DNA of 31,221 nt, taken from contig CAJMPJ010000041.1 of the NCBI GenBank assembly GCA_905215155.1, positions 1 to 31,221 of the forward strand. Direction: 5' to 3'. The notes below the pieces were generated by a model. It was not told the origin of the DNA and did no database searches. It saw only the letters and a list, made by a program, of their open reading frames with translations. Source of the DNA: an uncultured bacterium. GTDB lineage: Bacteria > Bacillota > Clostridia > Lachnospirales > Lachnospiraceae. The position numbers were made by a program, and so were the translations under genes. Of the stretch, positions 16,073-23,345 are shown piece by piece (positions within the stretch are counted from its first letter, which is position 1; every line of letters begins with the position of its first letter).

Positions 16073-16639
16073 TTATTGAATTTTCTTAATGGATGGAAAA
16101 TAGCGGAATAAGACCTTAGCAATGATCTTGTTCTTCTTCACATATTTATGATTCCATCTTCTGGCGTCTGCGGAAAAGTTCCGGTTGTCGCCCAGCATGA
16201 AATAAGAATCTTCCGGAACTTCAAAGTGTGCATCCGGTTCCGGTATCATAGGTTCCGGCAGATAGGGTTCCTCAAGCGGAGTTTCGGAATGATTTAAGTA
16301 GACCTTTCCGTTTCGGATATCAATGACATCTCCGGGAAGTCCGATGATACGTTTAACGTAATAGGTCTTACCGGTAGGATCATCCGGGAAATGGAAGATA
16401 ACCACATCTCCCCGCTGCGGATCAGAAAAATAATAGGACAGCCGGGAACCGATCACCCGGTCGCCTGTCATAATGGTCTGCTCCATAGAGCCGCTTGGCA
16501 CTCTGCTGTTGGCAATGATGAAATTGTTCAGTACAAATGCAATGGCGGCTGCAGTGATGATAATTTTAATCCAACTGATAAGTTCTTCTTTCCAGTGGAA
16601 CGGCTTTTGTTCATTCGGCATCGTTTTGTCTCTTTTCAT
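16073..16639 (-). CDS. lepB: Signal peptidase I
   Basis: Membrane protease that removes signal peptides from exported proteins. With the ATG at 16639 it has 188 residues; an ATG at 16621 (182 residues) is equally possible, and the longer frame to 16708 begins with TTG and is unlikely. One N-terminal membrane anchor (about 24-43) is followed by box B PSGSMEQTI with catalytic S51, box D with catalytic K97 (YYVKRIIGLPGD) and box E GDNRNFSADARRW. In box E the usual second Ser (SxDSR) is Ala. This Gram-positive-type enzyme would process the many exported proteins of the region, including the heme operon products. The gene is convergent with the dehydrogenase and divergent from mscS. Confidence 0.92.
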   Translation of the reverse strand: MKRDKTMPNEQKPFHWKEELISWIKIIITAAAIAFVLNNFIIANSRVPSGSMEQTIMTGDRVIGSRLSYYFSDPQRGDVVIFHFPDDPTGKTYYVKRIIGLPGDVIDIRNGKVYLNHSETPLEEPYLPEPMIPEPDAHFEVPEDSYFMLGDNRNFSADARRWNHKYVKKNKIIAKVLFRYFPSIKKIQ

Positions 16640-16796
16640 TTTATTTCTTATTTGGATTTCCTGGGTGGTTCCATTATTGAGTGTATATGAGTTTAAAGCA
16701 GAACGCAAGGGGATTCACAAAATGGTAAGAAAATATTCACAAACATATCACGGAATAGCCACATCGGGCTGGTAGGATAAAGGCCGGGGGTGGATA

Positions 16797-16825
16797 TTGA
16801 AAAATTTCCGGGGGAATGATAAAAT
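16797..16825 (+). promoter_or_regulatory. Sigma-A-type promoter of the MscS gene
   Basis: TTGAAA (16797-16802), a 17-base spacer and TAAAAT (16820-16825), about 40 bases before the start codon. Confidence 0.65.
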
Positions 16826-16866
16826 GATTTCCAGTTAGTAAAATATGTGAAGTTAGGAGATTGCGA

Positions 16867-17775
16867 ATGATATTGTATGCCCTTACCAGTTCGGCAGCCA
16901 ATGAGACTTTGACGGATATCGGGCAGGAGGTTCAGGAAAATTTAGAACAGCTAAAGCCTAATGTTCTATTTGAAACAATCAAAAGCTGGGGACCGGATCT
17001 GATCACGTTTGGGGTTAAACTTTTGATTGCCCTTTTGATTTTTTTTGCAGGTTCCAGAATCATAAAGCTTTTTTATCATATGCTGGAACGTTCCTTTAAA
17101 AAGATGGACATGGAGATCAGCTTAAGAAAATTTCTGCTGTCCGTATTGAATGCCGGTATGTATTGCCTTCTGGCATTTATCGTTGCAGGACAGATCGGTG
17201 TCAATTCCGCCTCCATCGTTGCGCTTCTCGGTTCTGCCAGTATCGCCATCGGACTGGCAATTAAGGGAAGTCTTGCCAATTTTGCGGGAGGGGTGCTGAT
17301 TCTGATGATGAAGCCTTTCCGGGTGGGAGACTATATCATTTCCCAGGAGGGAGAAGGAACGGTACAGACCATTGGTCTTGTTTACACGATTTTAACCACA
17401 GCCGATAATAAGCAGGTGGTCATTCCAAACGGGACTCTTTCCAATTCTGCGCTCACCAATGTGACGGCCATGAAAAACCGGAGACTTGATGTGCTTATAC
17501 GGATCAGCTATGGCTCAGATTTAAAAAGGGCCAAAGACGTTCTGGAGAAAATCATCAAAAACCACCCTGGTATCTTAAAAGAAGAGCCGATGGAGGTATT
17601 TGTCAGCGATTTAACCGATCAGGCGGTGATTCTGGGAGTCAGAGGCTGGACGATGATGGAAAATTACTGGACCGTCCGCGCAGAGGTGTTAGAACAGATC
17701 AAGCTCCGTCTGGATGAAGCCGGAATTGAGGTTCCTTATAATCTTTTATCCGTTTACGGAAAAGAAAAATCATAA
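16867..17775 (+). CDS. Small-conductance mechanosensitive channel (MscS family)
   Basis: Membrane channel opened by tension to release solutes on osmotic downshock. The protein has 302 residues from the ATG at 16867, which sits 6 bases after AGGAG; the TTG at 16861 is too close to that site. Three membrane helices (about 45-70, 90-115, 120-155) end in the pore helix with Gly/Ala packing (GSASIAIGLAIKGSLANFAGG), then VLILMMKPFRVGDYI, the family signature. The cytosolic vestibule has the beta domain (VVIPNGTLSNSALTN) and the C-terminal alpha-beta part. The length is close to E. coli MscS. The gene is monocistronic, with promoter and terminator both visible. Confidence 0.93.
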   Translation: MILYALTSSAANETLTDIGQEVQENLEQLKPNVLFETIKSWGPDLITFGVKLLIALLIFFAGSRIIKLFYHMLERSFKKMDMEISLRKFLLSVLNAGMYCLLAFIVAGQIGVNSASIVALLGSASIAIGLAIKGSLANFAGGVLILMMKPFRVGDYIISQEGEGTVQTIGLVYTILTTADNKQVVIPNGTLSNSALTNVTAMKNRRLDVLIRISYGSDLKRAKDVLEKIIKNHPGILKEEPMEVFVSDLTDQAVILGVRGWTMMENYWTVRAEVLEQIKLRLDEAGIEVPYNLLSVYGKEKS

Positions 17776-17799
17776 AATAAATGTCATATTGAGATAATT

Positions 17800-17839
17800 G
17801 GTCAAAAAGTTTGTTTTCAAAGACTTTTTGACCTTTTTT
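17800..17839 (+). terminator. Rho-independent terminator after mscS
   Basis: GGTCAAAAAGT (17800-17810) pairs with ACTTTTTGACC (17823-17833), followed by six T (17834-17839). Confidence 0.9.
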
Positions 17840-17915
17840 GTTATAATAAACCGTAAATTTTTGAAAAGGCCAATAAAGATGAGCATTGAGACCTAAATTC
17901 CAAGATTGAATCATA

Positions 17916-17945
17916 TTGAAAGTCCATTTTTTATAAATATATAAT
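17916..17945 (+). promoter_or_regulatory. Sigma-A promoter of the heme operon
   Basis: TTGAAA (17916-17921), an 18-base spacer and perfect TATAAT (17940-17945). It lies about 80 bases before srtB, with a palindromic operator between promoter and gene. Confidence 0.75.
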
Positions 17946-17989
17946 GCTAATGTGGAAAGGAAACGGATTAGTTTCTCTTTTTTTACCAA

Positions 17990-18012
17990 CAAGTTAGCAT
18001 AGGCTAACTTGG
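17990..18012 (+). promoter_or_regulatory. Palindromic operator resembling a DtxR/IdeR box
   Basis: Perfect 9-bp arms CAAGTTAGC (17990-17998) and GCTAACTTG (18003-18011) are separated by 4 bases. Within it, TTAGCATAGGCTAACTTGG (17994-18012) matches 14 of 19 positions of the classical DtxR/IdeR iron box as I recall it. It lies about 38 bases after the predicted transcript start, a good position for iron-dependent repression of the heme operon. The assigned regulator family is inference; another metalloregulator is possible. Confidence 0.55.
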
Positions 18013-18025
18013 ACGGAAAGGATGG

Positions 18026-18835
18026 ATGACGATGAATCTCGAAAAAGAGCTGAGACGGCTTCAGAAAAATCTAAAAAAGGTTACATATAAATCCATGTTA
18101 CAAAAGGCAGGCATTGGGACCGCAGTGGTGTGTACCGTGCTTCTTGGCAGATACTATTTGGAGACAAGCAGAGCAGAAGAAGCGGTGAATCAGCTTCGCC
18201 AGACGAAAGAGATTTCCCAAAGGGACGGCGCAGGTGAGACGGAGGCGGTTGGTGAGGAACGTGTGATGCCAGAGTATCAGACTTTATTTTCTGAAAATCC
18301 CGATCTGGAAGGCTGGCTTACCATTGAAGGGACGAAGGTGGATTATCCGGTCATGTGGACCCCGGAGGACCCGGAATATTACAGCCACCGGGGATTTGAT
18401 AAGGAGAAGAGCAAAAACGGACTTTTGTTTATGGATGAAGCCAGTGATATGTCAGAGCATGGGGGAAACATCATCATTTACGGTCACAACATGAAGAATG
18501 GTTCCATGTTTGCAGACCTTTTAAAGTATAAGGATGAGGATTACTATAAAGAGCACCCCCTGATCCGGCTGGATACGCTTTATGAAACAAGGACGTATGA
18601 GATCGCCAGTGTGGCGGCGGACAACGATCTGGAGGAACTTCCCTATGGTTTTACAAGTGCATCTGACCCGGAAGCAGAGAAGGCAATAGAAGCGATGGAG
18701 TCCAATTCCCTTTATGATACAGGAGTCGTTCTCACTTATGGAGATGATTGTTTGACCCTTTCCACCTGTGATTACAGCAAAGAAAACGGAAGGCTGGTGA
18801 TAATGGCAAGGAGGGCTGCGCCGGATGAAGATTAA
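18026..18835 (+). CDS. srtB: Class B sortase
   Basis: Membrane-anchored transpeptidase that joins surface proteins to peptidoglycan, 269 residues. One N-terminal membrane segment (about 27-44) is followed by a charged linker and the sortase fold. Catalytic residues are visible: H154 in IYGHNMKNGSMF, C248 in TLSTCDYSKENGR, and R256. The extra helix before the catalytic Cys and its position in a heme locus mark it as class B. It is the first gene of the heme operon; the likely substrate is the giant NEAT protein at 23346 with its IPYTG signal. The ATG at 18026 is close to GGAAAGG; an ATG at 18032 would have better spacing and remove two residues. The stop overlaps the next gene by 11 bp. Confidence 0.93.
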   Translation: MTMNLEKELRRLQKNLKKVTYKSMLQKAGIGTAVVCTVLLGRYYLETSRAEEAVNQLRQTKEISQRDGAGETEAVGEERVMPEYQTLFSENPDLEGWLTIEGTKVDYPVMWTPEDPEYYSHRGFDKEKSKNGLLFMDEASDMSEHGGNIIIYGHNMKNGSMFADLLKYKDEDYYKEHPLIRLDTLYETRTYEIASVAADNDLEELPYGFTSASDPEAEKAIEAMESNSLYDTGVVLTYGDDCLTLSTCDYSKENGRLVIMARRAAPDED

Positions 18836-19928
18836 AAAGAGACTGGTGGAAAAAAGAGCCGTGGCACGGATTCTCGCACTGGTTATGATGCAGGCTCTGG
18901 CAATCGGAGCGGTCCATCCGGTTTTGGTTTGGGCGGAGGAGGAAGGGACCTATCTGGTAACTATTACTCCCAGCTATAAGGACCCGGAGACAGGCAAGAT
19001 TGAAGATCCGGGCAATAATGAGGCCATCGGACAGGGAATGACCGAGCGCATGTGCGGTTCCACCGCACTTTTGGAGGTGGACGGTTCAGGGACCATGTAC
19101 CTTACGGTGCGGTATTATTTATCCAGGTTTATCCGTGATGTTACGTTTGAAGAGCGGGAAGGAGATTCCTATACGGAGCTGCCTTATCAGGAGGTTCAGT
19201 CAAAAACGGCAGAGGAAGGGGCTTCGGATCTTGGGGATAAGTATGGATATACGGATTACCGCATGAAAATAACCAGTCTGGATTCTGTATACCGGGGGAA
19301 AGCCTTTATAAAACCAGCGGAAAGAAATGTCGTTTTCTTTTTTACCGCAAAAGATCCGGTGGCAGGAAGCGGAGATTTTGTTACCGGAAAATCGGAAGAT
19401 TCCAAGGAAATACAATCAAAGAGCATGGAATCAAAGAGAACGGAATCGAAGAATAAGGCCAAGACCGCCGAAGAATTGCAGGAAGAAGAAAATGAAGCCT
19501 TGGGATTAAAAGAAAGTTCAGAGGAAAAAGTGCTTACTTTTGATGGGAAAGAAGAGGAGATGGGAAACGGCAGCGGGGAAGCAGATGATCCGGTAACCGG
19601 AATTCCGGAAAAACCTTCTTTAACATCAACAGCTCCAGAAAACATCCAAAACCAGAACGAAGCCATATCGTATCATCTGGATACGTCTTATGATTTATCC
19701 CAGGTTTCCATGGAAGAAGCCAGAAAGCAGACCAGCCAGATGTTAAAAGACGCGGTTGGAATTGTGACGGTGACAGGAACCCGGCCGGAAGAAGGGGGGA
19801 AACGGATACCAAAGCCCCAAGAGTCTGAAAACCGGAAGGTTATGATGGGGTTGTTTGGGGTATCCGCAGTTTTGGCAGCATTTATGGGACTGGGAGTTTT
19901 AAGACAGCGGCAGGGAGACAGACAATGA
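18825..19928 (+). CDS. Membrane-anchored Shp-like heme-binding protein
   Basis: Probable surface heme relay, 367 residues. The basic N-terminus and hydrophobic stretch (about 12-37, ending VWAEEE) form a signal peptide. Residues about 40-175 match my memory of the Shp-type heme-binding domain (GTYLVTITPSYKDPETG, then EAIGQGMTERM and a long beta region ending NVVFFF). In streptococcal Shp two Met residues hold the heme; here M72, M76 and M147 are candidates. A long Glu/Lys/Ser-rich stalk (about 185-335) leads to a C-terminal membrane helix (about 341-358) with a short basic tail and no sortase motif, so it is membrane-tethered rather than wall-linked. It is coupled to srtB (11-bp overlap) and to the next gene (ATGA overlap), fitting heme hand-over to the IsdE-like lipoprotein. 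Confidence 0.78.
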   Translation: MKIKKRLVEKRAVARILALVMMQALAIGAVHPVLVWAEEEGTYLVTITPSYKDPETGKIEDPGNNEAIGQGMTERMCGSTALLEVDGSGTMYLTVRYYLSRFIRDVTFEEREGDSYTELPYQEVQSKTAEEGASDLGDKYGYTDYRMKITSLDSVYRGKAFIKPAERNVVFFFTAKDPVAGSGDFVTGKSEDSKEIQSKSMESKRTESKNKAKTAEELQEEENEALGLKESSEEKVLTFDGKEEEMGNGSGEADDPVTGIPEKPSLTSTAPENIQNQNEAISYHLDTSYDLSQVSMEEARKQTSQMLKDAVGIVTVTGTRPEEGGKRIPKPQESENRKVMMGLFGVSAVLAAFMGLGVLRQRQGDRQ

Positions 19929-20818
19929 AAAGAAAAGGATTCATCAAAACAATGTTTGCAATTGTCGGTCTGACATCTGTTGTTCTTACCGGCTGTGTAG
20001 ACCAGACCGGTACAGGAGTCAGGAATACAGATGCCGGTAATCTTAAAATAGCGGCGGCCTCACCGGCGGTTACGGAACTCATGGCAAGGCTTGACATTGA
20101 TCTTGTTGGAGTGCCGGAGTCAGGCCTTTCTAAGATTCCCTCCCGCTATGACGGCGTTACCAGAATCGGCCTGGCCATGAATCCGGATGCAGAAGTCATA
20201 AAAACACTGGACCCGGATTATGTGGTGGGACCTTCGGCCCTTCAGTCTGATCTGCAGCCAAAGCTTGATGCGGCAGGAGTGAGCGGTGTATTTATAAATC
20301 TGGAAAGTGTGGAAGGGCTTTATAAGAGTGTGGAGGAGCTTGGGGAACTATTTGGAAGGCAGGAGGAAGCCCGGAAGATGACCGATGAGTTTTCCGCCTT
20401 CTATTATGAATACCGCAAGGTCAATCAGTTCAAGGAAAGTCCCAGAGTACTGGTTTTGATGGGGCTGCCGGGTTCCTATGTGGTGGCGACCGGCAAAAGC
20501 TATGTGGGAAGTCTGGTAAGGCTGGCAGGGGGGATCAATGTGTATGAAAACGAAGAAAAGAATTTCATTACGGCCAATACGGAGGATATGCAGTCAAAGG
20601 ATCCGGATATTATTTTAAGAGCCGCACATGCCATGCCAGAGGATGTGGTGCAGATGTTTCAGGACGAGTTTGAAACAAACGACATATGGAAGCATTTCCG
20701 GGCGGTCCGGGAGAAAGCGGTCTATGACCTTCCCTACGACCAGTTTGGCATGAGCGCCAAATTTAATTTTCCGGAAGCCCTGGAAACTCTGCAGCCAATG
20801 ATTTACGGGGAGGAATAG
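19925..20818 (+). CDS. isdE: Heme-binding lipoprotein, IsdE-like
   Basis: Substrate-binding lipoprotein of a heme ABC importer, 297 residues. The signal peptide ends with lipobox VLTGC, Cys24 being the lipidated residue. The fold is the two-lobed class III (FecB/BtuF) type. The heme ligands of S. aureus IsdE (a Met and a His) have clear counterparts: M85 in IGLAMNPDAEVIK and H235 in LRAAHAMPEDV, followed by the family phrase FETNDIWKHFRAV and VYDLPYDQFGMSAKF. It overlaps the Shp-like gene by ATGA and is 2 bases from the permease gene, so it is surely co-transcribed. It probably receives heme from the Shp-like protein and delivers it to the permease. Confidence 0.92.
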   Translation: MKRKGFIKTMFAIVGLTSVVLTGCVDQTGTGVRNTDAGNLKIAAASPAVTELMARLDIDLVGVPESGLSKIPSRYDGVTRIGLAMNPDAEVIKTLDPDYVVGPSALQSDLQPKLDAAGVSGVFINLESVEGLYKSVEELGELFGRQEEARKMTDEFSAFYYEYRKVNQFKESPRVLVLMGLPGSYVVATGKSYVGSLVRLAGGINVYENEEKNFITANTEDMQSKDPDIILRAAHAMPEDVVQMFQDEFETNDIWKHFRAVREKAVYDLPYDQFGMSAKFNFPEALETLQPMIYGEE

Positions 20819-20820
20819 GT

Positions 20821-21843
20821 ATGACAGAAATCAGTGTGCAAAGCCATAAGAAGGCGGAGGCAGGCAGTTATAAAGGATTCTATTTCCTGGGACTGGGGCT
20901 TTTGTTTCTCATCACCGTTTTTATATCGGTAAACACAGGAAGTCTGAACATTTCCATAAAACAGCTTCTTTCCGGTTTGTTTGTAAAATATGATCCCGAT
21001 GTGGCCGCTGTCTGGGACCTGCGGTTTCCCAGAATTTTCATCGCCTCTCTCGGCGGTGCAGCCCTTTCCGTATCAGGCGTTCTTTTTCAGGCATGTATGA
21101 AAAATCCCATTGCAGACCCGGGAATTATGGGAGTCAGTGCCGGGGCAGGTTTTGTGTCGGTGCTGATTGCAGGAATGTTTCCTTCCCTGTATTTTTTTAT
21201 TCCCTTCTTTGCCTTTGCCGGAGGGGTCGTCTCCTGCGTGCTTGTGTATCTTCTGGCATTTAAAAACGGCTTAAATCCTCTGCGGGTCATTCTTGTGGGA
21301 GTGGCGGTCAATGCAGTATTTACAGGGCTTACCCAGGCATTTCACTCCATGACAGGCGGAAATTTGACAGGAGCTGCCTCCATTGCCAATATTTCACAGA
21401 AAACCTGGGAGGATGTGTACATGATCTCCGGATATGTGGTGCTTGGCCTGGTGTTGGCCTTTGGGTCATTTTATTCCTGCGATCTGCTGTCATTGAGCGA
21501 TCAGACCGCCAGAGGGCTTGGGGTCCATGTGACCACAGCCAGGATTTCCGTTTCTTTCATCGCTGTGGTGCTGGCCGGCATTTCCACGGCTGAGATGGGG
21601 GTGGTTTCCTTTATCGGGTTGATCGTTCCTCATATTGCAAGACTTTTGGTTGGCTCAAGCCATAAGGTTCTTATCCCGTTTTCCATGCTGGGCGGAGCGT
21701 TTCTCATGCTGCTGGCAGACACCTTGGGGCGGACCATTGCAGCCCCCTATGAAATATCCGCCTCCATTCTGTTTTCCATTGTGGGCGGCCCCATGCTGAT
21801 AATTTTGATTCGCAGGAGTGAGGAAATTTATGGCGTGCAGTGA
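20821..21843 (+). CDS. isdF: Heme ABC transporter permease, IsdF-like
   Basis: FecCD-family membrane permease of 340 residues with about nine to ten helices. Family landmarks: LRFPRIFIASLGGAALSVSG, then QACMKNPIADPGIMGVSAGAG, the cytosolic coupling loop, and the C-terminal VVSFIGLIVPHIARLLVGSS and LADTLGR regions. Partner of the IsdE-like lipoprotein and the ATPase that follows, with which it overlaps by 14 bp. The substrate heme is inferred from the IsdE ligands and the operon; siderophore permeases share this fold. Confidence 0.92.
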   Translation: MTEISVQSHKKAEAGSYKGFYFLGLGLLFLITVFISVNTGSLNISIKQLLSGLFVKYDPDVAAVWDLRFPRIFIASLGGAALSVSGVLFQACMKNPIADPGIMGVSAGAGFVSVLIAGMFPSLYFFIPFFAFAGGVVSCVLVYLLAFKNGLNPLRVILVGVAVNAVFTGLTQAFHSMTGGNLTGAASIANISQKTWEDVYMISGYVVLGLVLAFGSFYSCDLLSLSDQTARGLGVHVTTARISVSFIAVVLAGISTAEMGVVSFIGLIVPHIARLLVGSSHKVLIPFSMLGGAFLMLLADTLGRTIAAPYEISASILFSIVGGPMLIILIRRSEEIYGVQ

Positions 21844-22651
21844 AGAAATTGTGATGAGAGCGGAAAACTTAACCTTTTCCTATGACGGGCTAAATAACAT
21901 CATAGAGGACTTAGAGCTTTCCATCCGGCAGGGGAAAATCACCGTATTGATGGGAGCCAATGGCTGCGGGAAAAGTACGCTGTTTCATTTGCTGACAAAG
22001 AATCTGATTCCTGATCAGGGCAGGATTTTACTTGGGGAAATGGACATTGAAGACATGAGACGGAAAGAATTTGCAAAACAGGCTGCCATTGTCCATCAAG
22101 ACAATACGGTACCTGCAGATTTAACGGTCAACAGGCTGGTTGGCTATGGACGGACGCCCTATTTTCATTCCTTTCAGACTGCAGGCACCAGGGAGGATGA
22201 GGACATCATTAACTGGGCTATGGAGGTGACGGATTTACGGTCCATAAAAAATCAGCGTGTTTCCCAGCTTTCCGGGGGCCAGAGGCAGAGAGTCTTTATC
22301 GCTATGGCGCTTGCCCAGAAAACAAAGATATTATTTCTCGACGAACCCACCACGTATCTGGATATCCGGTATCAAATCGAGATTATGAAGCTGGTGCAAA
22401 GACTGAATAAAGAGTATGGGATCACCGTTATTATGGTGCTTCATGACATCAATCAGGCCATGGAATACGGGGATATCTTTGTGGGCATGAAGCATGGAAC
22501 CATCGTGGCAGAGGGGCCGCCTGAAGAAGTGATTGATTGTGAAATTCTTCACGAACTTTATGGAATCCGCCTTCCGGTGGTTGAGGTGGGGGGCCGGAAG
22601 TTTGTGCTTCCGGTTGAATCATTTGCCTCAATGGAATTGCCGGAGGAATAA
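21830..22651 (+). CDS. Heme/iron ABC transporter ATPase
   Basis: ATPase of the FecE/FhuC type, 273 residues from the ATG at 21830; an upstream in-frame GTG (21818) lies inside the ribosome site and is rejected. Walker A is GANGCGKS (42-49), the signature LSGGQRQR begins near residue 147, Walker B is ILFLDEPTTYLD (167-178), and the switch His is in LHDINQAMEYGD. It drives the IsdF-like permease; S. aureus borrows FhuC for the same job, whereas here the ATPase is in the operon. It is followed by a 143-base gap with a small hairpin and then the secreted-protein gene. Confidence 0.93.
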   Translation: MACSEEIVMRAENLTFSYDGLNNIIEDLELSIRQGKITVLMGANGCGKSTLFHLLTKNLIPDQGRILLGEMDIEDMRRKEFAKQAAIVHQDNTVPADLTVNRLVGYGRTPYFHSFQTAGTREDEDIINWAMEVTDLRSIKNQRVSQLSGGQRQRVFIAMALAQKTKILFLDEPTTYLDIRYQIEIMKLVQRLNKEYGITVIMVLHDINQAMEYGDIFVGMKHGTIVAEGPPEEVIDCEILHELYGIRLPVVEVGGRKFVLPVESFASMELPEE

Positions 22652-22794
22652 AATCAGGCACACAGTCTGGAAATGTGGATGCCGGGCTTTCGGTAAAACA
22701 CCGGATCAGACAAAAGAACACAAGACTGTCCTGCAATGGACAGGAGTCACTATAAACGTCCCGGAAAGGGAGAACATACAGGAGGTATCAGTCT

Positions 22795-23244
22795 ATGAAA
22801 ATCTTAAAAAGAGTTGCAGCAGGCCTGACAGCAGCCGTTATGATGGCGGGCGGAGCCATGACCGCAATGGCAAACACAACCGGTACATATTTCTACTTAC
22901 TTAGAGATGGAGTTTATACTCCGGCTCCAATGGGCCAGAACTGTGTTTCTGGTTATACGGTTTCCGGGAACCGGGTGACGCTGAATCTTCAGGAAGCCAA
23001 GTATGAAAACAAAGGTCATACTTATACGGGCAAGATCTCCAATGCCTTTATTGATCAAAATGCGAACGGGGTGTACGACAAGAACGTGGACACCAAACTC
23101 TTTGTTAAAGGAAGAAAAGGGGATCAGATCAAGTACAATAAGGATCCGGACGCATACGGATATACAAACTTTTCCATTACCGTTGATATTACTTCCTATG
23201 CGACCAAGACATTTCGTGTCTACATTCCCGATCTGCAGGAATAG
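22795..23244 (+). CDS. Small secreted protein of the heme operon, unknown type
   Basis: Not recognised with confidence. The protein has 149 residues: a signal peptide (1-26, ending AMTAMA), then about 120 mature residues with alternating beta-strand-like stretches (NRVTLNLQEAKY, FSITVDI, TFRVYI) compatible with a single immunoglobulin-like or NEAT-like sandwich. Residues 87-99 (DQNANGVYDKNVD) look like a calcium-binding DxNxNG loop, as in dockerins. There is one Cys and no wall or membrane anchor, so the mature protein would be released. ACAGGAGG precedes the ATG. Its place between the ATPase and the giant NEAT protein suggests a soluble hemophore or a partner of the giant; this is inference from context only. 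Confidence 0.75.
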   Translation: MKILKRVAAGLTAAVMMAGGAMTAMANTTGTYFYLLRDGVYTPAPMGQNCVSGYTVSGNRVTLNLQEAKYENKGHTYTGKISNAFIDQNANGVYDKNVDTKLFVKGRKGDQIKYNKDPDAYGYTNFSITVDITSYATKTFRVYIPDLQE

Positions 23245-23262
23245 CATGTGATTTTGAAATGG

Positions 23263-23291
23263 GCCTCCCGCAGAAATCCACTGCAGGAGGC
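23263..23291 (+). other. Strong intra-operon hairpin before the giant gene
   Basis: GCCTCC (23263) and GCAG pair with CTGC and GGAGGC (ending 23291) through one C-A mismatch, around a 7-base loop. No T-run follows. It sits 55 bases before the giant gene and may set relative expression by mRNA processing or partial attenuation. Confidence 0.5.
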
Positions 23292-23345
23292 AGGTGCCAA
23301 AAAGGTTGTGCAGCGGTGCAAACAGCATAAATATTGAGGTGAAAA

